IMG/VR virus record: IMGVR_UViG_3300010233_000106
Coordinates: 1-36,466 of that record
Length of the DNA stretch: 36,466 nt
From: a virus
Reading direction: 5' to 3' (one strand)
The notes under the pieces were generated by a model, which did not search any database, had not been told where the DNA came from, and saw only the letters and a program-made list of their open reading frames with translations. This document shows positions 15,133-22,044 of the stretch, piece by piece; position 1 is the stretch's first letter; the number at the start of each line of letters is the position of its first letter. The translations under genes were made by a program, and so were the position numbers.

Positions 15133-18100
15133 CCAACCTGTACCGCCGCTTTAAGTCGTGGATAGCCGCTCTTCGCGCCAATGATTAAATTAATTCCTGA
15201 CATTGAAAATCCAGCACCTGCAGTAACCCCAAACGAGGAATCAAAAATTTCCTGAACGCTTATTTGAAAGGCTTCGCATTTTTGCTTTTGCAAAAAGACT
15301 CGCCACTGCTCGACGTTCGAAGCACCCCCAAAAACTTCAGAGCCTCCATAAAGAGAATCATCACCATAAGGAGGGGAATAATTATGAGGGCTAATAACAG
15401 AAGACTGAGTAGGCGAAGCATTATAATCATAAGCGATTTGCACGTTCAGCTTGTGAGGAGAAAGATAGGTTGCGAGTAAATAAAAAAAGTAGGATCTCTC
15501 ATATCCTTGAAGTCCAGCTAGATTTAACCAGCCTGTGGTAAAGTTCATCAGAACAGGTTTCGAGCCGTCTAAATAACTTCCAACAGATTCTTGAAAAACT
15601 CTCCCATAAGAATCAATAAACACATGAAGGTTTTGATAAAGCGTCGCTGAAATTCCTGGAATTCCAGAAAAGCTTCCCCATTGTTGATAATAATAATCGT
15701 ACATGAGGACTTCGCCGGTGCTTAAGTTAAACCTAACTTGATTCGTTCCTGGAATGGCCAGCGCTGATAAGACGTCGGATCCATTAAACTTTTCAACCGG
15801 AGCTCCAATGTAAGTCGTTGAAAGATCTCTTCCCAAAAGCCAAATGCCTTTGTCGGATTTAAACATCAAGCCCTGAGGCATGAAGACAATCGAATTTTGA
15901 TTCGAGCACCCGACCGTCGAGGTAACGAAAACAGGATCAGAAAAATCGTTATTCGCTCCCGTATTATCCGGGCCCGTTCCAACGAGATAATAAATCGCAT
16001 CTTTTTTAAAGATAATGAGCTTATCGTCCATCGCACTAAGGGCGGTGATTGGCCCGGTATTTCCTTGAGCAGAAACCGTAGGCGCTACATAAATTGTAAA
16101 CAAATCTGACATTTCGACGGGTGTAGATTCAATGACTTGTTTCGAATACCAAAGAAGATTTCGATCTTCCGCATCGACTAAAAAAAGTCGAGATTTGAAA
16201 AGAGTCATCACGGTTGTCGCGGGAGCTCCAATGTTTTCAACCACTCCGCCCGTTGTATAAAGAATCGAGTTTCCCACAATTTGTGAATCGGACTGAGCAT
16301 CCGTGATCGTTACGCTATCTGTGGTCGTGCTATTGAGCGTCGGTGAAGTCACCGAAGTCACCTGATAATAAGTTTGCTGAGCCGTAGAATAACGATAGAG
16401 CACAATTTTCACCAAAGACTTATAGGTCAATCGAAGCGTTGGAATTTTAATGGTGTTGGTGGAGCTCGATGTCGTGGTGGTTTGTTTGATGGCCAAAGAA
16501 GGCGCAGAGCGCTGAATATTTCCTTGGCTGTCTGTCCATTCATAAATGGCCTGATACCAATAATCATTCGCTGTAATCGATCCCGAGCCTGTGGCTGTGG
16601 TGACAATGACGTTATCAGGATAAAGATTAAAACCTTGTTCGACTAAACTATAGCCATCATAAGCCCAAAGCAGTCCCCCTGAAACATGGAGGTTATTTCC
16701 AATCTCAGAAGAATTCATACCATCAGTGGTAAAGTTAAAAGAGACGAGATTGATTCCGGTCTGAGAAAAATTGGGTGCGCCGGTTGGGTTGGTGGGATTT
16801 TGATTTTTGTTCGTTGGAACCAAAAGATCTTTGATTAAATATCCTACCTGAGCAGTTGTTCCTGTGACCGTGACGGAAGGAAGGCCGAGCGTGAGATAAC
16901 CCCCACCGTTTGAATAGGCCAGTTTCGTAACCACACTTCCAGAGCTGCTAATTAAAAAATAACTCGGCTGATAAGCAGAGCTATAAGCGGAAAGAACATA
17001 AACTTTTCCTGCGACAATAAAAGCTTTTGAGGCGAGTCCCACCGATCGAACAATAATTCCTAAACTTGTGATGGAGCCTGCCTGGGTAATCGTCTTGCAT
17101 GAAATAAAATCTGAGGGCAAAGACGTCCCATAAGAATACGTATTTGAATCTTCGTATAAAAAAGTAAGAACCCCGTTTTGAGCCGCCGTCGCAAGATTAA
17201 CAATCGTATCCGAGTTCGTCATGAGAGTTGCGGCCAAAACACTTGTGAGCTGCTGATCCACCGCTAAAGCATAACTGCTTGTTGTTCCAGAAGTATAAAA
17301 GCTCACCCAGATAATAGGCGAAGAAGAGATAGTGTCCGCGCAAATAGAAAGAAAAGAAGCTGATTTCGCGTTTGCTACATTCGTTCCCGTGTTTGCTGTT
17401 TGTCGAACGAGAAACGAATTCACAAAGGTCATGCGGATAGCGCCGCCGCCATCCGATCCGTTGTAAGCGACATAAAGATTGTTGTTTGCAACCACAGCAT
17501 CGAAAGCAAGTTCTGTCGCGCCGATGGCATAATTCACAACAAGAGTCACTGCGGCGAGTGGAGCTGAAGGATTGTTTACCGGGATCGCAACATATTTAAT
17601 GTTTGCTGCCTGACTAAAAAGAATAATGAAATAGTTTCCTAAAACAAAAACTCTAGGGCTTTCGCTAGGAGTACTAAGAAGTGTCGGCGAAACAATGTTT
17701 TGTCCTGTGATGGAATCCGCAATCACATAGTTGTAGGTGGTTGATGGAGATGAGTTTGTATAAACCGTACAAACAAGCCCATTCGAAGCAATCGCAGTAT
17801 CCACCTGAGACTGATTGGAGCTTGTTCGAACCAGCGGCAAAGTTTCGAGCTGAACAGGAGTAAGAGAGCCCCTGGAGACCCAGCTATTAGAAGCGGAAGA
17901 AAGAGCAGACACACTTGTTCCCACAGAAACAAGGTTTCCGCTGAATGTGCTTAAATATTTAAAATTAGTCGAAAGAGAGGGAAGCGGAAGATATCCGTTT
18001 CTTTTTGAAAGTAGTCCGCCCTTATTAAAAACAGAGTTTTCTAATGATAAAAACTTTCCAACAGGAACCTGAAAAGGATCTGTTTTGGTCTCAAGCCCTT

Positions 18101-18140
18101 GAGAGAAATTAATAGAAACGTTTTGTTTTTGAAGTGGCAT
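15129..18140 (-). CDS. Tail nozzle-like protein, probable beta-propeller
   Basis: A 1003-residue beta-rich protein. The N-terminus (NVSINFSQGLETKTDPFQVP … LENSVFNKGGLLSKRNGY) is characteristic of podovirus tail proteins positioned like T7 gp12. The body shows many short strands typical of propeller blades. A likely Fn3/bridging segment lies near 510-620 (YWYQAIYEWTDSQGNI…). The C-terminal third has SRLFLVDAEDRNLLWYSK and FKSDKGIWLLGRDLST, found in nozzle-type proteins. It would form the tail tip channel below the adaptor. ATG 18140 overlaps the upstream TGA by 1 nt; the preceding in-frame TTG is not needed. Codons encoding the FKSDKGIWL stretch recur inverted at the window's left end. Confidence 0.78.
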   Translation of the reverse strand: MPLQKQNVSINFSQGLETKTDPFQVPVGKFLSLENSVFNKGGLLSKRNGYLPLPSLSTNFKYLSTFSGNLVSVGTSVSALSSASNSWVSRGSLTPVQLETLPLVRTSSNQSQVDTAIASNGLVCTVYTNSSPSTTYNYVIADSITGQNIVSPTLLSTPSESPRVFVLGNYFIILFSQAANIKYVAIPVNNPSAPLAAVTLVVNYAIGATELAFDAVVANNNLYVAYNGSDGGGAIRMTFVNSFLVRQTANTGTNVANAKSASFLSICADTISSSPIIWVSFYTSGTTSSYALAVDQQLTSVLAATLMTNSDTIVNLATAAQNGVLTFLYEDSNTYSYGTSLPSDFISCKTITQAGSITSLGIIVRSVGLASKAFIVAGKVYVLSAYSSAYQPSYFLISSSGSVVTKLAYSNGGGYLTLGLPSVTVTGTTAQVGYLIKDLLVPTNKNQNPTNPTGAPNFSQTGINLVSFNFTTDGMNSSEIGNNLHVSGGLLWAYDGYSLVEQGFNLYPDNVIVTTATGSGSITANDYWYQAIYEWTDSQGNIQRSAPSLAIKQTTTTSSSTNTIKIPTLRLTYKSLVKIVLYRYSTAQQTYYQVTSVTSPTLNSTTTDSVTITDAQSDSQIVGNSILYTTGGVVENIGAPATTVMTLFKSRLFLVDAEDRNLLWYSKQVIESTPVEMSDLFTIYVAPTVSAQGNTGPITALSAMDDKLIIFKKDAIYYLVGTGPDNTGANNDFSDPVFVTSTVGCSNQNSIVFMPQGLMFKSDKGIWLLGRDLSTTYIGAPVEKFNGSDVLSALAIPGTNQVRFNLSTGEVLMYDYYYQQWGSFSGIPGISATLYQNLHVFIDSYGRVFQESVGSYLDGSKPVLMNFTTGWLNLAGLQGYERSYFFYLLATYLSPHKLNVQIAYDYNASPTQSSVISPHNYSPPYGDDSLYGGSEVFGGASNVEQWRVFLQKQKCEAFQISVQEIFDSSFGVTAGAGFSMSGINLIIGAKSGYPRLKAAVQVG
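15816..15870 (+). repeat. Internal partner of the left-end inverted 55-bp match
   Basis: This stretch within the nozzle gene is the exact reverse complement of bases 1-55. The gene reads straight through it in frame, so this copy is the native one and the left-end copy is secondary. Confidence 0.9.
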
Positions 18141-19312
18141 CAAGTTTTCTCGTAAGCGACCAGCTGAACATTGTTAGCGATCGCGGTCGTCGTTCCAACT
18201 CCAGCCTTGGATAATATTTGAGCTTGGAGTTTATAAGTATAGGTTCCCGCTCCCACTGCATCCATGCCTGTTAAGCACGATGCTGGAATACTAAAATCAA
18301 GAGTGTTTGTGCTGTTACCGTTGAGTCGTGATGAGATTTGATATTCCGCAATCGGCGTCACGCCTCCTTTTAAAATTCTAAACTGAGCGATGACCTGAGT
18401 GTTGGAATTACCACTAAAGCCAATCGTCCCTTGAGTCACTGAAGTCAGAGATAAAAGAACGGGTCGCCCAGCTGTTGTGAGAGTGACGGAAACTCCGGTC
18501 ACATCGACATAGCTCAAGGAGGAGGTTGAAAAAGTTCCGCTCGAACCACTAATCGCCACATCTCCTATGCCAACCGTTGATCCAGAGGCTGAGCTTTGCA
18601 TCGAATCACGAATGGTATCGGCACCCGCTGGAGTGATTTGAGAAGCAATCGCATCTGCTCCGGTTGTCGTAATGGCTGCCGCAATAGTGTTCGCGCTTGA
18701 AAAAGAAATAACGCCCGAAGAGTTTGAAGTGAAATACTGATTCGAAGCAGGAAGTCCCGCAGGAAAAGTAAGCTGATAGTCGGCAGCAAGAGAGCTCGGC
18801 GAGGCAAGAGTAATTCCCTTCGCGGCCGCCACGTTTGTTTCACGAATGGTAACGGCGCCATTATCCATCGCCGCCGCTTGAGTCGAAGCTGCCGTCCAAA
18901 GAAAAGTCTTGCTCCCAGCAGAATAAGTCGCTGCTGCCGGTGCAGTTAAAGATCCAATGCTACCAGGGCTACCCGCCACGCCCCCACCCGAAGTAATTTG
19001 AATCTGATTTCCAGATCCATCGTTGAAATAAAGATTCCCACCAACGCAGGATGCAAAGTTTGTTCCTACAATCGCAGCGCTCTGAGAATTAAAATTAACC
19101 GACAAAACTCCAGAAGGACTAAATCCATTAAAAGGAAGGTTTGTATTAATATTAATTCCGTCGGGAGTAATCTGCACTCCGCTTCCAGCCGAATGATCGT
19201 GAGCATCTAAAATTGTAAAAGCGTTGTTTTGATCTGTCCCATAGATGGGACCTGGCTCTTGTCCGACAACAGGCAGAGGAAGAAACATGTTCGGTGTAGT
19301 TGTTGTGGCCAT
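18140..19312 (-). CDS. Tail fibre protein
   Basis: A 390-residue protein. The N-terminal 60 residues (NMFLPLPVVGQEPGPIYG … LDAHDHSAGSGVQITPDGIN) are a well-known fibre start, with an HDHS motif that attaches fibres in many podovirus-like phages. The middle is Ala/Ser/Thr-rich beta repeats (about residues 110-240), with repeated ITTTGADAI/ITPAGADTI. A C-terminal beta-sandwich (from about 255) ends with YTYKLQAQILSKAG and VQLVAYEKT, typical of a fibre head. It lies between adaptor-associated and nozzle genes. Confidence 0.8.
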   Translation of the reverse strand: MATTTTPNMFLPLPVVGQEPGPIYGTDQNNAFTILDAHDHSAGSGVQITPDGININTNLPFNGFSPSGVLSVNFNSQSAAIVGTNFASCVGGNLYFNDGSGNQIQITSGGGVAGSPGSIGSLTAPAAATYSAGSKTFLWTAASTQAAAMDNGAVTIRETNVAAAKGITLASPSSLAADYQLTFPAGLPASNQYFTSNSSGVISFSSANTIAAAITTTGADAIASQITPAGADTIRDSMQSSASGSTVGIGDVAISGSSGTFSTSSLSYVDVTGVSVTLTTAGRPVLLSLTSVTQGTIGFSGNSNTQVIAQFRILKGGVTPIAEYQISSRLNGNSTNTLDFSIPASCLTGMDAVGAGTYTYKLQAQILSKAGVGTTTAIANNVQLVAYEKT

Positions 19313-19319
19313 AAATCTC

Positions 19320-19634
19320 CTAAAAAACAGCGATATTAATCGTAACGTCAGCGCTTGTTTTTAAATTCAAAGTTAAGTTCGGCGACTGATTTGTTGATTG
19401 AGCATCATAAATAATAGCGGAAGCGTTTTGTCCGACAATAAACCAACCCTGCAAGGTTCTTCCGAGTTTATGATTCACAACGTTTGGATTGGAAGCCGCA
19501 AGAAGCTTAATGCCGGACAAAACATTACAGTTGTTGAGGGGGTTGTTGATGACAGGATTCAGCGCACTTGCCCAAGAATTCTGCATAAGCTGAAAGCTTC
19601 GATTGTCATCTTGAAACTGCGCAAGAGTGGTCAT
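19320..19634 (-). CDS. Virion structural protein
   Basis: A 104-residue protein starting MTTLAQFQDDNRSFQL and ending with beta strands (LTLNLKTSADVTINIAVF). The core, HKLGRTLQGWFIVGQNASAI, is a recurring phage structural pattern. ATG 19634 overlaps the upstream stop (TAATG), so I prefer it to the ORF extension to 19679. Its gene position after the adaptor suggests a tail-associated protein. Confidence 0.75.
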   Translation of the reverse strand: MTTLAQFQDDNRSFQLMQNSWASALNPVINNPLNNCNVLSGIKLLAASNPNVVNHKLGRTLQGWFIVGQNASAIIYDAQSTNQSPNLTLNLKTSADVTINIAVF

Positions 19635-20623
19635 TAATAGCCACCCGTTGGGCCGTCGAATCCACCATATCCGCCCCATCGCTCGGCCTGCGTCTTGATA
19701 TCACTGATCGTGTCGGGCTGACCGGCATCTCGGTTCATCGAAGCTTCTTCGATTCTCTTGATGAGCGCCTGCTTTTGCATCATTAAAACAGAAACATCCG
19801 ATTCTTCTTTTTGAAGAGCTTTGATCGCAGCATCGACAATAATATATTCGGTCCAACCGCTCACCCCAAAGGCGATGTCTGTGTCTTGTAAAAGATCCAA
19901 AAGCTTCGGGATATACCAAATGCGAACCGACTGATTGCTCGACGGATTCGGAATAAACATCAAAGTATTTCCCACCAAGCGATAACGAAGATTGAAAATT
20001 CCTAAATAGGTGCTTTGAATGTTTGGGTAGACATAACGATTGCGGGCAATGAAATCAAACTTCTTCAAAGTCACATAACCGTTTTGATTCGTGCCTCCTA
20101 AGGCAAGATCAACGCCAATCAGTTTATAAAAATCAGAAGGAAGCGTTGCCTGTCCGGTCGTATTATCAATCGTCACCGTAAAAGGAGCTTTAACGAAATA
20201 ATCTTCGTAAACATCGACAAGCAAATCATAAAGCTCTTTGTAGCTTTGATTAATGTACGAGTTCCATTCAGCCATGGTGACAAACTGCGAGTTCACTCGA
20301 TCCGCTCTTTGCTGAGAGTAGAGTCGAAGCTGCCCGAGCGACATATCGGAGGTGTTCACTGGCACGATCGACTGAGGATTGCTTTGGGCGCTTGAGCCCG
20401 ATCCATTCGAAGCCAAAACAGTGTACCAATACTGAGTTCCAACAGCGGCTGTCGTATCAAGATAAGAATAGGCGGTCGGAGACGCTAAAAGACTATAAGA
20501 GACGTTATCGCTAGATCGATAAACGCCATAGCTCGTCGCTCCAGCGCTCTGATCCCAGGAAACAAGAACATCGCCGTTGCCAACTTGTAAAATAACATTA
20601 CTTGGAATGCCAGGAACTGCCAT
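19634..20623 (-). CDS. Head-tail adaptor with N-terminal Fn3 domain
   Basis: A 329-residue protein. Residues about 1-90 form an Fn3-type domain (VSWDQSAGATSYGVYRSSDN … YWYTVLASNGSG). From about 93 the sequence becomes that of a podovirus adaptor (SLGQLRLYSQQRADRVNSQF, then SYINQSYKELYDLLVDVYEDYF), with alpha-helices, TLPSDFYKLIGVDLAL strands, RYRLVGNTLMFIP and a final helical segment. This resembles T7 gp11/P22 gp4-like proteins linking portal to nozzle. The Fn3 fusion is an extra exposed domain. It follows a bidirectional terminator. Confidence 0.75.
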   Translation of the reverse strand: MAVPGIPSNVILQVGNGDVLVSWDQSAGATSYGVYRSSDNVSYSLLASPTAYSYLDTTAAVGTQYWYTVLASNGSGSSAQSNPQSIVPVNTSDMSLGQLRLYSQQRADRVNSQFVTMAEWNSYINQSYKELYDLLVDVYEDYFVKAPFTVTIDNTTGQATLPSDFYKLIGVDLALGGTNQNGYVTLKKFDFIARNRYVYPNIQSTYLGIFNLRYRLVGNTLMFIPNPSSNQSVRIWYIPKLLDLLQDTDIAFGVSGWTEYIIVDAAIKALQKEESDVSVLMMQKQALIKRIEEASMNRDAGQPDTISDIKTQAERWGGYGGFDGPTGGY

Positions 20624-20637
20624 GCCCTACCCTTTCG

Positions 20638-20677
20638 AAAAAAGGGGGGCCCTGATTAAAACTAGGCCCCCATTTTT
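20638..20677. terminator. Intrinsic terminator, bidirectional
   Basis: GGGGGCC (20645-20651) pairs with GGCCCCC (20665-20671), a 7-bp GC stem around a 13-nt A/T-rich loop. Six A residues at 20638-20643 give a T-run on the - strand, and TTTTT at 20673-20677 gives one on the + strand. On the leftward transcript it lies between the 212-residue structural gene and the adaptor gene, so it may set an expression ratio after the capsid genes. Confidence 0.8.
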
Positions 20678-20680
20678 AAA

Positions 20681-21319
20681 TTATCCAAGATCCAAAGACG
20701 TATTGCTCGAATCGCTGAAATAAAATACGAGCTTAAGCGCAGAACCGTTTGCAGGATCTGTAGGAACAAGAGTGGTGGTGCTCGAGTTCGTTGCTGCGAG
20801 GGTTTGTAAAATCATATAGGGAAGCGCAGCGCCTACGCCGGTCGGATACATCGTTAAGCTTGGAATGCCGAGAGCTTCAATGGCTACGATTCCCGAATTG
20901 GATTGAACTTGAACTGCACCCGTTCCAGTAGCAGTCGTCGTTGCTGTGGCCTTAAAGGCAACGCCAACAGCGGGTGTAACCCCTACAGGCAAACCAAGAG
21001 ACTGCCAGCCGGCGGTTGTAGTCGTTCCAACGATTGTAATGATGTAGCTGGTTCCGGAAACTGTTCCGGCAGACGCCACAAGAATCGAAGATCCGCTATT
21101 TGGGCTTTCGATCGACCAAGAGTGAGCGATATATTTATTATAAGGATCGCTGAAATTGATTTGATAAATACCGGCAGCATTACGAACAACGCTTGAAATT
21201 CCAGAACTTAAACCCAAAGTTCCAACTGCTCCTGTTGCTCCAATAGGAACTTTTACATCTAATTGAACCGGCTTGTTGTGGAATGTATAAAAGAACTGAT
21301 TAAATCGGCGATTTGCCAT
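20681..21319 (-). CDS. Virion structural protein, possible capsid-associated
   Basis: A 212-residue beta-rich protein. The N-terminus MANRRFNQFFYTFHNKPVQL is a recognisable start seen on structural proteins encoded just after the capsid gene in podovirus-like phages. Ala/Thr/Gly-rich strands follow, ending LKLVFYFSDSSNTSLDLG. It has its own binding site (GAGGTCTTCCT before the ATG) and is flanked by an upstream terminator and 14-mer and a downstream terminator, so it looks like a separate late transcription unit. A decoration-protein role is possible. Confidence 0.72.
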   Translation of the reverse strand: MANRRFNQFFYTFHNKPVQLDVKVPIGATGAVGTLGLSSGISSVVRNAAGIYQINFSDPYNKYIAHSWSIESPNSGSSILVASAGTVSGTSYIITIVGTTTTAGWQSLGLPVGVTPAVGVAFKATATTTATGTGAVQVQSNSGIVAIEALGIPSLTMYPTGVGAALPYMILQTLAATNSSTTTLVPTDPANGSALKLVFYFSDSSNTSLDLG

Positions 21320-21428
21320 AGGAAGACCTCTTTTTGAGTTTTACCTGCTGCCAGGAGGGTAAGGTTTTATTTTCGAGTCATTGGACGCCCCTGTCATTTA
21401 CTCGGAAGGCCCAAAAGGCTTTCAATAA

Positions 21429-21442
21429 GGTGAAAGTGTCTA
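21429..21442 (-). promoter_or_regulatory. Conserved intergenic 14-mer, copy D
   Basis: TAGACACTTTCACC on the - strand, directly after the T-run of the terminator at 21441-21476 and about 110 nt ahead of the structural gene starting at 21319. Terminator followed by this motif is what a promoter for a new transcript would look like. Confidence 0.55.
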
Positions 21443-21476
21443 AAAAAAGAAAGGGCCCGACATTTCTGCCGAGCCC
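21441..21476 (-). terminator. Rho-independent terminator
   Basis: On the - strand GGGCTCGGCA and TGTCGGGCCC (21476 down to 21453) form a 10-bp stem with two G-U pairs closed by a GAAA tetraloop, followed by TTTCTTTTTTT. It ends the transcript carrying the capsid gene and the free-standing endonuclease. Confidence 0.9.
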
Positions 21477-21517
21477 TAACCATGAAAATACACTTTATGA
21501 AATAGTGTGCTTAAATT

Positions 21518-21970
21518 TTATTTGAAGGCTTCGAGATAGGCAAAAGCTCTTTGAAGTAGGCCGTCTTTTTCAAGAGTATGAAGGGCCCTGTTGCATCCAT
21601 AGCAAAGAAGCGCCCGAACCTTTTTTGTCTTGTGACAATGATCAACAGCGAGAGGACGCTTTAATCTTTTGTCAGGGATTTTATGACAAATCCAGCACTG
21701 ATAGTCTTGCTTAAGAAGCATCTGCTGATATTGATCTTCGGTGATTCCGTAGCTTCTTTTTAGATTCTTATCTCTAAAATAGAGTTTGTGCTCTGCCCTA
21801 TATTTTCGCATCGATTGATTATATTTATCTTTATTTTCGTGGCGCCATTTTAAGGTAAGGGCCTTTTTGCAGGCTTTACAAATTGTATAATGGCCATCTT
21901 TCGAGGCTCTATCTTTGAAGAATTCTTCTAGCGGTTTTTCAATTTCACATTCATTGCAGGTCTTTTGCAT
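21518..21970 (-). CDS. Free-standing endonuclease VII-like HNH homing endonuclease
   Basis: A 150-residue protein. The N-terminal zinc ribbon (CNECEIEKPLEEFFKD … CKACKK, residues 5-35) is followed by a basic helical linker, YGITEDQYQQML (about 75-86), and the endonuclease VII (HNH) core CWICH … LAVDHCHKTKKVRALLC, then CN. It is a clear paralogue of the intron-encoded enzyme at 23235-23669. It lies 74 nt after the capsid stop and is not inside an intron; free-standing enzymes of this kind cut nearby intronless alleles. An 11-bp hairpin covers its ribosome binding site AAGGAG (see 21974-22024). Confidence 0.88.
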   Translation of the reverse strand: MQKTCNECEIEKPLEEFFKDRASKDGHYTICKACKKALTLKWRHENKDKYNQSMRKYRAEHKLYFRDKNLKRSYGITEDQYQQMLLKQDYQCWICHKIPDKRLKRPLAVDHCHKTKKVRALLCYGCNRALHTLEKDGLLQRAFAYLEAFK

Positions 21971-21973
21971 AAC

Positions 21974-22024
21974 AGCTCCTTGTATCTTTAAATTACCATG
22001 TAGTAACCAAATTTACAAGGAGCT
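21974..22024 (-). promoter_or_regulatory. Hairpin sequestering the endonuclease ribosome binding site
   Basis: AGCTCCTTGTA and TACAAGGAGCT (arms 22014-22024 and 21974-21984) are perfectly complementary over 11 bp around 29 nt. The downstream arm contains AAGGAG, the binding site of the gene starting at 21970. In the long capsid mRNA this hairpin would hide the site and keep endonuclease synthesis low. RBS-hiding hairpins of this kind are known for T4 homing-endonuclease genes. Confidence 0.75.
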
Positions 22025-22044
22025 ATAAATGCATTATAAGCCTT

